Source: Candidatus Amulumruptor caecigallinarius
GTDB taxonomy: Bacteria; Bacteroidota; Bacteroidia; Bacteroidales; Muribaculaceae
Direction: 5' to 3'
DNA: 61,147 bases
NCBI GenBank assembly: GCA_023665575.1
Contig: JAMPDQ010000007.1
Coordinates: 1 to 61,147, forward strand
The number at the start of each line of letters is the position of its first letter. The first letter of the stretch is position 1. Made by a program: the position numbers and the translations under genes. Below, one piece after another: positions 1-7,618 of this stretch. The notes beneath the pieces are model-generated. The model saw only the letters and a program-made list of their open reading frames with translations, was not told the origin of the DNA and did not search any database.

Positions 1-76
1 ATATTCCTTCATCTGCAAGAATAAATCTGCGCCAAATTTGCGACCCCTGCTTTAACATTTTTGGGGAATGGGACCT
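1..76. repeat. Inverted-end intergenic element, right end only (copy 1)
   Basis: The first 76 bases match the right part of the element at 5135..5469: the block with the CTGCAAGAATAAATCTGCGCC core at about 14-34, then the terminal repeat at 44-76 (CCCTGCTTTAAC...GGGGAATGGGACC). The window edge cuts off the left part. TAA follows the end directly, as at other copies. No protein is encoded. The stretch from 77 to 147 holds nothing I recognise and leads to the stop of the membrane protein gene. Confidence 0.75.
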
Positions 77-147
77 AAATGGTTGGCTTGACACTTATAT
101 AGTCTATTCACAAATATAACAAATAAATGCAACGAATAAAAGATGTT

Positions 148-1581
148 TTATAACATTTCTGAGGGTTCCCCCGCTTCTATTGCGACTCTTGAGACAATTT
201 CTTCCGGGGTTGGCAATGGAAGGTCTTTTATGAGTATCCCGGAGAAGTTTCCATAAGCTTTCTCTTTGAGTGTGTTGATCTCCTTGAGAAATTTTGAGTA
301 TACAATGCTGAAATCGGGAAACATGTGTGTCTCGCCGGTTGAAAGGAACACTTTCAGGAAATCTTCTACAGTGAAATTTGTAGGCTCAACGGCCGGTGAT
401 ATGCCGGTGTTGCCGCTGTCCAATTTTATATAATACACGAGTTTGCTTTCCCGGAGCTTGTCAAATATCCGGTGAACAATCCTGATGGGAAGATTATATT
501 CCATTGCTATTTCCCCCTCTGTAAGAGGAATTTTTTTGTCAACAAACCGTTTGAATACCACTGACATAATAATCAACGCCATATTCAGCCAGCTGTCTGT
601 GGAGATGGTTGAGGAGTCACCCATAAGATTGAATGTGAATACATTCTGCATTGAATAGCAGATCATGCATCCGGAAAGCAACAGCAGCCAGGAAAATTGC
701 AGCCATATTAGAAGAAGAGGCAGAAATGCAAACGAGCCATATATGGCGTTGTATTTCGATACATAAATCTGTCCGTTGAGAAAAAGCATCTGCAACACAA
801 TGAAGCATATTGCGGCGAACAATCCCGAGATGGCGGCATATTTGAATTTTACTTTTGTGTTGGGAATGATAAAGTATGACAGTGTAAATGCCAGCCAATA
901 CAACACAAGCGGTACAAGACTGAGGATAACATTCACCAATGGCGTGAGAAAGGGGAGCGTGATGTTGCTCTGGATTATGTCGGTCATAAAAAATGAGACC
1001 CCGCTTGAGCAGATAATCAAAACCGGAATTATCAGGCACACCGCAATATAGTCTGTGATTTTTTGATAGAATGAGCGTGATGTCTTTATTCCCCATATTG
1101 AATTGAATGCATCTTCAATGTTGGAAAGTAGCGAAATCATTGTCCATAACAGCACTATTATGCCTATTCCGACAAACATCCCTTTTGTGGTTGTTGACAG
1201 ATATGAGTCGACAAATTTCAAGGCCGTTGCCACACTTTGGCTTTGTGCCGGGAAAATGTTATACAATTGCTGCTGCAGAATATCGTCAAGGCCGAACCCC
1301 CGTCCGATTGCCACGAGCATTGCGAATGCCGGGACAATTGAGAGCACTGTGGAATAGGTGAGAGCCATCGATTTGTTTTGCAAGTCATTGTCTAAAAATG
1401 AGCTCAGTGTGAGATTGATAATTTTAACAATCCTTGTTTTTAGTGAGCTGCTGGGGTCGTTCCATACATCTTTTGATACATATTCATAAAAATTCATCCC
1501 CTTGCTCATCAATTTTGAGAAGAAGCTCTGTTCCTGCGGTTGAGTGTTGGCGGAATTGTGTGAATCTGCTGTGTTTTTCAT
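148..1581 (-). CDS. YihY/BrkB family inner-membrane protein
   Basis: A 477-residue protein of the YihY/BrkB (once called RNase BN) family of polytopic inner-membrane proteins, whose biochemical role is unsettled. About six hydrophobic segments lie between residues ~70 and ~310, starting with the segment around ALTYSTVLSIVPAFAMLVA, typical of the family. The last ~130 residues are soluble and include a winged-helix-like stretch (LTEGEIAMEYNLPIRIVHRI), seen in longer Bacteroidetes members. The start chosen is MKNTADS at 1581. The frame stays open upstream to 1731, but that extension would run through the RNase P terminator and into the RNA itself, so it is rejected. Confidence 0.87.
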   Translation of the reverse strand: MKNTADSHNSANTQPQEQSFFSKLMSKGMNFYEYVSKDVWNDPSSSLKTRIVKIINLTLSSFLDNDLQNKSMALTYSTVLSIVPAFAMLVAIGRGFGLDDILQQQLYNIFPAQSQSVATALKFVDSYLSTTTKGMFVGIGIIVLLWTMISLLSNIEDAFNSIWGIKTSRSFYQKITDYIAVCLIIPVLIICSSGVSFFMTDIIQSNITLPFLTPLVNVILSLVPLVLYWLAFTLSYFIIPNTKVKFKYAAISGLFAAICFIVLQMLFLNGQIYVSKYNAIYGSFAFLPLLLIWLQFSWLLLLSGCMICYSMQNVFTFNLMGDSSTISTDSWLNMALIIMSVVFKRFVDKKIPLTEGEIAMEYNLPIRIVHRIFDKLRESKLVYYIKLDSGNTGISPAVEPTNFTVEDFLKVFLSTGETHMFPDFSIVYSKFLKEINTLKEKAYGNFSGILIKDLPLPTPEEIVSRVAIEAGEPSEML

Positions 1582-1631
1582 CGGATTCCGGATTGATTTG
1601 GAATGTGTCACAATATTTGATTGGATGCTTG

Positions 1632-1668
1632 GAAAAAAGAAAACACCGGGAGAAATCACCCCCGGTGT
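1632..1668 (-). terminator. Rho-independent terminator of RNase P RNA
   Basis: On the minus strand ACACCGGG (1668-1661) pairs with CCCGGTGT (1650-1643), followed by a T-rich run (TTTCTTTTTT, 1642-1632). It lies a few bases past the RNase P 3' helix and before the membrane protein start, so it ends the RNA and separates the two genes. Confidence 0.85.
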
Positions 1669-1674
1669 GTTGAA

Positions 1675-2062
1675 CGACAGAAATGATATAAGCCGGGTTA
1701 TGTGCCCCGCACTAAAGCGGGCGTCTGTCATTTATCTTTGCGGTCGGTTGCCCGACTCGCTATAGCAGTCTACCCCCCGGCAACGGACGAGCAGCCCTTG
1801 GCTGCCGGTATATTTGACCTTGCAACTCGCAGGATGTGCGGCTTCGGATGTCACCATCCGAACCGGTGGGCTCTTACCCCGCCTTTTCACCCTTGCCGCA
1901 ACTCTTGGCTGCGGCGGTTGTTTTCTGTCACATTGTCCCCGACGTCGCCGCCGGCTTTCTGTTAGAAAATGCGATGCCCTGTGTTGCCCGGACTTTCCTC
2001 TTTATGGCGGCTTCAGCAACACTTGTGCGGCCTCCATATAGCGACAGACCTCATTTCTGCCT
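1675..2062 (-). ncRNA. rnpB: RNase P RNA (class A)
   Basis: Catalytic RNA of RNase P, which matures tRNA 5' ends. The minus strand carries the conserved GAGGAAAGTCCGGGC block near the 5' end (about 2002-1985) and the 3' block with ACCCGGCTTAT (about 1700-1690). The closing P1 helix is visible: CAGAAATGA (2059-2051) pairs perfectly with TCATTTCTG (1686-1678). A promoter stands immediately upstream and a terminator immediately downstream, so it is a single-gene unit. The length near 388 nt fits Bacteroidales. The ends are set from P1 and may be off by a few bases. Confidence 0.96.
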
Positions 2063-2072
2063 GTATGTATTG

Positions 2073-2103
2073 CAAATTTAGTCATATTTAATATGTTTTC
2101 AAA
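2073..2103 (-). promoter_or_regulatory. Promoter of rnpB
   Basis: On the minus strand TTTG (2103-2100), a 19-base spacer and TAAATTTG (2080-2073) match the Bacteroidetes primary sigma consensus exactly. The start point would fall about 7-10 bases downstream, at the 5' end of the RNase P RNA. Confidence 0.85.
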
Positions 2104-2125
2104 ATCCGGATACCCTTAAGCCTTA

Positions 2126-2146
2126 AAAAAAATATGAAACAGACTT
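2126..2146. repeat. Solo end of the GTCTGTTTCATA-type repeat
   Basis: ATATGAAACAGACTTTTAACATT here resembles, in reverse orientation, the left end of the palindromic element at 14900 (GTCTGTTTCATAA). It sits just past the 3' end of the outer-membrane protein gene. Only the end is recognisable. Confidence 0.4.
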
Positions 2147-2162
2147 TTAACATTCATTATGT

Positions 2163-2843
2163 TCACCATTCGTAAACTATATTCACTCCGATGCCATTGA
2201 TTGTGGCGTTGTGTTGCCAATTTGCCCAATAATCGGATGCCATGAGCCGATAGTGGATACCTATGTCAATCGCTTTTTTGGGCGTGTCGTTGCTCACCGG
2301 AATACGCACCCCAATGGCGGGCTGTGTGTAAAAATAGCTCCGGTTGGTGAGATATCCATCGCGAATCTGAACATAACTGTCAGTGCACAAAAATGCCATG
2401 CCAAGACGAAGATTAAAATAGAGTGATGTGTTTGAAATCCCCCCAATAATAAATCGGAAATCTGTAAACACCGGAATCATCACTGCCGTTGAGGTGTGCT
2501 CATGGGCATACCATTCCGGGTTTGACGCGCTCCAGTCGCTTCCCCACCCGGTGTCGACTGTCGACCATAGAAAGTCCACACCGATGCCGGCTCCGACATA
2601 TAGCCATTTGTTCACCATGTATCCCTGCGAGGTGGCAAGTGTCACAAAATTCGATCTGTAACGTCCGAATCCCTCCGTGAAGTCTGCCTCGATATAGCCC
2701 TTATATCCGGAGCCTCTCCGCATAGCCGGAATGGCAACATTGGTGAGCCCGTTGACAACATCGGCAATTTGGGCTGAAGCGCCGGTTATGCCCCCGGCAA
2801 TGACCGAAATCAAAAGTAAAATATGCCTTAATGACTGTTTCAT
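2163..2843 (-). CDS. Outer-membrane beta-barrel-like protein, unknown function
   Basis: A 226-residue secreted protein. Residues 1-25 form a signal peptide ending in GASAQ. The mature part has alternating polar/hydrophobic stretches with many Tyr, Trp and Gly, and an aromatic C-terminal residue (NIVYEW), as expected for a small outer-membrane barrel inserted by BAM. It resembles the loosely defined porin-family/OmpW-like barrels of Bacteroidetes, but I recognise no specific family. It stands alone: RNase P RNA lies downstream on the same strand and the divergent sigma factor upstream. Function is unknown. Confidence 0.8.
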   Translation of the reverse strand: MKQSLRHILLLISVIAGGITGASAQIADVVNGLTNVAIPAMRRGSGYKGYIEADFTEGFGRYRSNFVTLATSQGYMVNKWLYVGAGIGVDFLWSTVDTGWGSDWSASNPEWYAHEHTSTAVMIPVFTDFRFIIGGISNTSLYFNLRLGMAFLCTDSYVQIRDGYLTNRSYFYTQPAIGVRIPVSNDTPKKAIDIGIHYRLMASDYWANWQHNATINGIGVNIVYEW

Positions 2844-3163
2844 AATTGTTTGACTTTGGCCGGCTGAAGCTTGTACCGATTCTTTCCAAATTTTCGCAGG
2901 TTATGAATCAGGAGGTTGGAATAGTTAATGATACAACCTTTCTGATTTTACAATATGTTTGTTGTTAAAAATATAACATCTCACCCATAACATTCCTGAT
3001 TTTTTGCAAGTTGCAAACTTGCGAAACTTGTTTTTATTATATAACAATAATTGCTTTTCCCCGGTTTTTCAGTTTCCTGCCTGTTGCAAAAATTGGCGGG
3101 GGAATTTTTTGTAATGATAATTTTGACTAACTTTACGGAATAATTAGCCAAACAATTGCAATA
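2844..3163. other. Intergenic region between divergent OMP and sigma genes
   Basis: No gene is visible. At 3004-3028 lies the palindromic motif TTGCAAGTTGCAAACTTGCG (7-base arms GCAAGTT/AACTTGC), which recurs near 7691 and 61108. TAATTTTG at 3118-3125 is a possible -7 element for the sigma gene, but the nearest TTG is 22 bases upstream, longer than usual. Both divergent genes must be driven from here. Confidence 0.5.
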
Positions 3164-3742
3164 ATGCCATATGTAGCCCCCATCGACGAGAAGCTGTTGG
3201 TGGCCGACCTTCATAATCCAAAGAAGGCGGCCGATGCCTTTGACGCGCTAATACGTAAATATGGAGAGCAAATTTATTGGCAAATCAGAAAAATGGTGGT
3301 GTCGCACGATGATGCCAATGACTTGCTTCAGAATTGCTTTATCAAGGCCTGGAACAATCTGCATAATTTCCGAGGTGATGCCAAATTGTCTACATGGCTA
3401 TATAAAATCGCTGTGAATGAATCGATAAATTTCCTTAATAAGGAGCGCTTGAGAGAGAACCATTCTGTAAAAGCCGGCGATGAAGAGGATGATTCATATT
3501 TGTTGCAGAATATTGAAAGTGACGAATATTTCGATGGCGATGAGCTGCAAGTGACGTTGCAAAGGGCGATTGCCACTTTGCCGGAGAAGCAAAGACTCGT
3601 GTTCAACATGCGTTATTTCGATGAAATGAAATATGAAGAGATGTCTGAAATCCTCGGCACATCGGTTGGCGCACTAAAAGCCTCTTACCACCATGCAGTA
3701 AAAAAAATAGAGGCTGCAATCCGCGATGCGGAGATTCTATGA
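3164..3742 (+). CDS. ECF-type RNA polymerase sigma factor
   Basis: A 192-residue extracytoplasmic-function sigma factor that would direct RNA polymerase to a small regulon, probably envelope-related. Region 2 spans about residues 25-90, with the DDANDLLQNCFIKAW helix and STWLYKIAVNESINFL. Region 4 (about 130-185) has LPEKQRLVFNMRYFDEMKYEEM and the helix-turn-helix EILGTSVGALKASYHHAVKK. The stop codon overlaps an ATG (ATGA, 3739-3742), the usual sign of a translationally coupled partner, yet that frame runs straight into a repeat copy. The likely partners (anti-sigma-like, Spy-like) now start 4.5 kb away at 8230. Confidence 0.93.
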   Translation: MPYVAPIDEKLLVADLHNPKKAADAFDALIRKYGEQIYWQIRKMVVSHDDANDLLQNCFIKAWNNLHNFRGDAKLSTWLYKIAVNESINFLNKERLRENHSVKAGDEEDDSYLLQNIESDEYFDGDELQVTLQRAIATLPEKQRLVFNMRYFDEMKYEEMSEILGTSVGALKASYHHAVKKIEAAIRDAEIL

Positions 3743-3753
3743 AACAAACTATA

Positions 3754-3812
3754 AGGCGTCATCCCCAAAAAATTGTTAAAGTAAGAGCGGTGTTTTTGGG
3801 GGAATGGAGCCT
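3754..3812. repeat. Inverted-end element, minimal copy (copy 2)
   Basis: Two ends of the element stand almost back to back: AGGCGTCATCCCCAAAAAAT at the left and, in reverse complement, AGGCTCCATTCCCCCAAAAA at the right. The interior present in copy 3 is missing. TAA flanks both sides (left 3752-3754, right about 3811-3814), which may be a 3-bp target duplication. It lies 12 bases after the sigma factor stop and supplies the last codons of the opposite-strand DUF2284 gene. Confidence 0.75.
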
Positions 3813-4372
3813 AAGCTGTCAGAATTGTGAAACAATGCGCATACCAGCACCAGATATTCGGGCAAACCTCCATTTTTGCCCCAAATCAGCTGAATATCGA
3901 ATAATTCGGTCAGTGTGCGTGATATGTCGAAGCCGAACGCTTCAAGCGAAGGACGCACTTTGTCAGGGTGTAGGCATGGCTTCTTGAATTTACGCATGCA
4001 CTCCGCCCCCTTGCAGTGCAGACAGCTCCCTATGTAGGCGAAGGCGCGCCCCCCATATTTCTTTTCCATTTCAAGCAATCTCTTTTCTATGCGGATACGC
4101 TCGGGACGTATGAATTCCTGAATAGAGCCTGCAAACATATCCGGATGTCGGGGCGTTATCTTTGTCGCCATCAGATGCACATGCCTGTATTGCCGCATAT
4201 ATGATTCAGTGTCAAAATTGAACGGAGGACATCCCCACGAATTGCCATGATTCGGACACTGTCTGCACATTTCAATGAAACGCGCCTCATCTCTAAAGTT
4301 TGCAATGTATTCTTCAACAGATATATCGGTTGAAAAATACTCAATTGAGTATTCGCTTCGGTTTTCCATCAT
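3776..4372 (-). CDS. DUF2284 family predicted metal-binding protein
   Basis: A 198-residue soluble protein of the DUF2284 family, predicted from its cysteines to bind metal; its activity is unknown to me. Visible cysteine groups are CRQCPNHGNSWGCPP (about residues 36-50) and a second group around GSCLHCKGAECMRKFKKPC (about 115-133). The start overlaps the end of the ABC ATPase gene by 32 bases, so it is the last gene of the importer operon and may handle the imported metal or cofactor. The last ~12 residues (LGSIPPKTPLLL) are encoded by repeat copy 2, so the native C-terminus was probably replaced when the element landed. Confidence 0.82.
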   Translation of the reverse strand: MMENRSEYSIEYFSTDISVEEYIANFRDEARFIEMCRQCPNHGNSWGCPPFNFDTESYMRQYRHVHLMATKITPRHPDMFAGSIQEFIRPERIRIEKRLLEMEKKYGGRAFAYIGSCLHCKGAECMRKFKKPCLHPDKVRPSLEAFGFDISRTLTELFDIQLIWGKNGGLPEYLVLVCALFHNSDSLGSIPPKTPLLL

Positions 4373-5126
4373 TTTTTCTGATTATTGATGCTGAGGAGGC
4401 ATCAAAGGTCATGTTGTCGTTTTGAAACAATTTGTTGATTAAACCGCTTGTCCGCATTTCCTCAGTTGGAAGGCAATATAGATGAGGTGTGTCTATAAGA
4501 GCTATGTCATCGCACAGCGACAAAGCAATGTCAAGTTCGTGTGTGGAAAAAAGAATACATTTTCCCTCTTTGTGGGCAAGGTCGGCCAAAAGGGAGCATA
4601 GCTCAAAGCGATTCGGAAGATCGAGAAATGAAGTGGGCTCGTCAAGTATGATTATTGGGGTTGACTGAGCCAACGCCCTTGCAATCATCACCCGCTGACA
4701 TTCTCCATCACTCATGCGGTCCATGGTTTTGTCAGCGAATTCCAGCATGCCTACGGAGCTGAGCGAACGCTCCACAATCTCATGGTCGTTATCTTGCAGA
4801 TTCCCTATCCAGTTGGTGTAAGGCGCACGCCCGATTGCAACCACGTCGCGACATTGCAAGTTGGGAATCCGGGTGCGCTCTGTTGAGACATAGGCCAGAT
4901 TTTTTGCTAATTGTGCCGGTGTCATTGCAGATTGACTCTCCCCGTTCATGAGAATTTCACCCTCATAGTGAGTGTTTAATCGCGCTATGGCTCTCAGCAA
5001 AGTAGACTTCCCAGAACCATTACGCCCTATCAGCGCAGTAAGCTTCCCATCGGGAATCTTTTCATTTATTTTTGAAAGCAGTTGTCGTTTGCCGTATCCT
5101 ATGGAAAAATTTCGAAATTCTATCAT
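4341..5126 (-). CDS. ABC importer ATPase (FecE/BtuD-like)
   Basis: A 261-residue cytoplasmic ATPase of an iron-chelate/corrinoid type II importer. Walker A is GRNGSGKST (about residues 34-42), the signature is MSDGECQRV with a D in place of the usual S, Walker B is IIILDEPTSFLD, and the switch histidine is in STHELD. The start chosen is MIEFRN at 5126. An ATG 24 bases further upstream would add MENGVWTT, but those codons lie in the end of repeat copy 3. It is separated from the permease gene by that 335-bp element, yet all four genes still run the same way. Confidence 0.92.
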   Translation of the reverse strand: MIEFRNFSIGYGKRQLLSKINEKIPDGKLTALIGRNGSGKSTLLRAIARLNTHYEGEILMNGESQSAMTPAQLAKNLAYVSTERTRIPNLQCRDVVAIGRAPYTNWIGNLQDNDHEIVERSLSSVGMLEFADKTMDRMSDGECQRVMIARALAQSTPIIILDEPTSFLDLPNRFELCSLLADLAHKEGKCILFSTHELDIALSLCDDIALIDTPHLYCLPTEEMRTSGLINKLFQNDNMTFDASSASIIRKNDGKPKRILN

Positions 5127-5134
5127 TGTTGTCC

Positions 5135-5469
5135 AGACTCCATTTTCCAAAAAATGTTAAAGCAGGGGCGGCTTGTTTTTGCGCTAATTTGCTTTATCTC
5201 TGAGGGAGCATAGCGATCTATGTGACCGCGGAGATGAAGCAAAGTAGCCAAAAAGAGGCCGGTCGATGCCAATATTTCTTTATCAGAATGAAGCATTAAT
5301 TAAAATTTGTAAAATTATTCAGCTTTTAAAGTTGCCCGCGTCTCGCAAATCCGGGCATATTTGTCCCTTTTGACTCAGTCATATAGCTCGCTATATTCCT
5401 TCATCTGCAAGAATAAATCTGCGCCAAATTTGCGACTCCTGCTTTAATATTTTTTGGGGAATGGAGCCT
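5135..5469. repeat. Inverted-end element, fullest copy (copy 3)
   Basis: 335 bp with about 33-base imperfect inverted ends: left AGACTCCATTTTCCAAAAAA(TGTTAAAGCAGGGG), right in reverse complement AGGCTCCATTCCCCAAAAAA(TATTAAAGCAGGAG). Inside are an 18-base inverted repeat (5183-5200 with 5231-5248, 16 matches) and the palindrome ATATAGCTCGCTATAT (5381-5396). No frame of useful length is present. It lies inside the importer operon between permease and ATPase, with the permease stop codon starting at its last base. It looks like a non-autonomous miniature transposable element. Confidence 0.85.
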
Positions 5470-6437
5470 TACTTATTTCTGATTACAACCCATATTACGA
5501 TTGGAATTCCCAATAAAGCAGTGACGGCATTGACCGGCAACGTAAATATTTTTGAAATCATGTCGCACAGCAACAGTATGCTTGCCCCGGAAAATATGGT
5601 GCCCGGCAGCAGAACCCGGTGATTACTGTTGCAAAACAGCATCCGGGTGACATGCGGCATTGCCAGCCCAATAAATCCTATCGGCCCGCAGAATGCCGTG
5701 ACTGTGCCGGCAAGAAGTGTTGTCGACACGAAGAGCATGTTTCTTGAACGTTTTACGTTCAACCCCATTGTTACCGCATATTCTTCGCCGAACATCATCA
5801 GATTCAATGGCTTGATTGCCAGGATGGCTATCAGCAGGCCAAGAACAACCGAAGGCGCAAAGATTTGCATCTGTCGCCATGTCACATCCCCGAGAGAGCC
5901 CATGGTCCATATCACAAAAGCCTTGAGCGACTCTTCCTTGCTGAGAAATTGCAGAATCTGTACCACCGCACCAACGCCCGATGAGAACATCATTCCGAGA
6001 ATTAGAATCACCATTATGTCGCGGATACGGTGTCCCACAGCTGAAATAACAACCAATACTGCTGCTGCCCCTAACCATGCTGCACCGGCAATGCCAAGTG
6101 GAAAACTCACGCCCGCGAGCACTATGATTGCCACGCCAAGACTTGCCCCGGCACTTATACCCAACACATATGGGCCGGCCAAAGGATTGCGGAATAATGT
6201 CTGCATTTGAAGTCCGCTCACCGACAGGGCCGCACCGGCAAACAATGCCACAATTGCTTTTACCAGGCGAATATTTAGTATTATCCTCGCTGTGGTTGGC
6301 GGACAATCCCCTCCACATAATGCTCCCCACACATCGTGGATTGGTATGGAAATTTCTCCAACCGACAGATCCACGACAAATAGGAAAAGCGTGAGGAGTA
6401 TCAATATGATGAATAAAAGTGAGGTCTTCGAGCGCAT
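5469..6437 (-). CDS. FecCD-family ABC importer permease
   Basis: A 322-residue integral membrane permease of the FecCD/BtuC family, which forms the homodimeric channel for iron-siderophore, haem or vitamin B12. About nine to ten hydrophobic helices run the whole length. Family hallmarks include GAALSVSGLQMQTLFRNPLA (about residues 58-77), LGISAGASLG, and GPIGFIGLAMPHVTRML near residue 255. It starts 2 bases after the binding-protein stop, so the two are co-translated. Substrate cannot be told from this sequence. Confidence 0.94.
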   Translation of the reverse strand: MRSKTSLLFIILILLTLFLFVVDLSVGEISIPIHDVWGALCGGDCPPTTARIILNIRLVKAIVALFAGAALSVSGLQMQTLFRNPLAGPYVLGISAGASLGVAIIVLAGVSFPLGIAGAAWLGAAAVLVVISAVGHRIRDIMVILILGMMFSSGVGAVVQILQFLSKEESLKAFVIWTMGSLGDVTWRQMQIFAPSVVLGLLIAILAIKPLNLMMFGEEYAVTMGLNVKRSRNMLFVSTTLLAGTVTAFCGPIGFIGLAMPHVTRMLFCNSNHRVLLPGTIFSGASILLLCDMISKIFTLPVNAVTALLGIPIVIWVVIRNK

Positions 6438-6439
6438 TT

Positions 6440-7618
6440 TTATTTTACGGTTTTTGGAGCGCTGCTCTTTTCCGCGGGTTTCAATTGCTGATAATACACG
6501 AAGTCTTCAGAAACAAGCTCCGGATGAAATATTTTTACAAGGTCGCGAAGCACTATGTCAGGATTAACAACCGCAGACTCAAAATAGTCGTTGCCGCCGA
6601 TGGAGTTGGATCGCAGATTGTTGTTGAAAATATTCCCGGTTGTAAAACAGCGGGTGTCTGTGAATTTCGGACACATCTCTTTGAGAGATTCAAGATTCTT
6701 TGCCGTGCCGACGTTAATCCAGACGTCTGCCTCCGATGCAAGACGATAGGCTTCTTCCATGCCAATGGGAATGGATGTGTTGCCTGTATTTTTCTTATAA
6801 AGCAATTCTCCTCCGGCATCTTTTATCAGAGCCGCCACATAGCTTTGTGTTGAGGGCATTGACCAGGAGTCGCCATAGGGCGCATTCACCATTACTTTCA
6901 TGGGGTGGCTTATGATGTTGGCCACCCTCTTTTTCAGGGCATCGTATCTTTGAGGAATTCCGGCAAACCGCTTCACCCCCTCCTCTCTTTTGCCTGCCAC
7001 TTCTGCAAGTGCAACCATCCATTCGGCTTTCCCGAGCGGTGATTCTTCAAGATAATCTCCTACATACATATATGGTATGCCCAGCTCCTTGAGCTTCCCT
7101 TCCATAGAGCTTGCTCCGTTTATGCCATAAAGCAAAATCAGATCGGGATTAAGTGAGAGCAGCAATTCGTAATTTATGTTTCCCTCATAGCCAATATCTC
7201 CGATGCTGTCGCGGCGTGCCTGTATGTGAGGATTGATGATATAATCAATTCCCGACACTCCCACAACTCTGCCATCTTCTCCAATGGCATTTAGCATTGC
7301 TATGTGTGTAGATGACATTGCCACAATTCTATGGGCGTCTCCATTGAGCACCTGTCCGGGAAATCCGTCGGGGACGGCCTCTCCGTTGCGTGATATAAAA
7401 AGCTGCGTGCTTATGCCGTCAGCTCCTTGCCAGGGAGCGTTGGTTGTGATAATCACACTCTCTTTCCCCTCAGCCCCTTTTATATTAAAGCCGTTTGAAT
7501 GTGCTGCGGAGTAAATGTCCTTATTAAAATCTTCAATTTTTGAAGCCTTATTCCCTCCGCATGAATATAATAGAAATGTCAGAAAAAATATATTGGCAAT
7601 TTTTACAGTGGTTTTCAT
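6440..7618 (-). CDS. ABC importer substrate-binding lipoprotein (BtuF/FecB-like)
   Basis: A 392-residue periplasmic-side lipoprotein that would capture an iron chelate or corrinoid and deliver it to the permease. The signal peptide ends in a lipobox, LYSC, with Cys20 as the anchor. The fold shows the two-lobed type III pattern: RIVAMSSTHIAMLNAIGEDGR begins lobe 1, a helix linker follows around residue 210, and DVWINVGTAKN lies in lobe 2. It is the first gene of the minus-strand operon (binding protein, permease, ATPase, DUF2284). No TonB-dependent receptor is adjacent, and I see no cobalamin riboswitch in the 600 bases upstream. Confidence 0.9.
   Translation of the reverse strand: MKTTVKIANIFFLTFLLYSCGGNKASKIEDFNKDIYSAAHSNGFNIKGAEGKESVIITTNAPWQGADGISTQLFISRNGEAVPDGFPGQVLNGDAHRIVAMSSTHIAMLNAIGEDGRVVGVSGIDYIINPHIQARRDSIGDIGYEGNINYELLLSLNPDLILLYGINGASSMEGKLKELGIPYMYVGDYLEESPLGKAEWMVALAEVAGKREEGVKRFAGIPQRYDALKKRVANIISHPMKVMVNAPYGDSWSMPSTQSYVAALIKDAGGELLYKKNTGNTSIPIGMEEAYRLASEADVWINVGTAKNLESLKEMCPKFTDTRCFTTGNIFNNNLRSNSIGGNDYFESAVVNPDIVLRDLVKIFHPELVSEDFVYYQQLKPAEKSSAPKTVK

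Noticed and set aside
1582-1731. N-terminal extension of the BrkB-like protein
   Set aside because: It would cross the RNase P terminator and enter the RNase P RNA; the family-like start is at 1581.
2981-3214. Minus-strand 77-codon frame
   Set aside because: It overlaps the sigma factor start and the promoter region and shows no protein-like composition.
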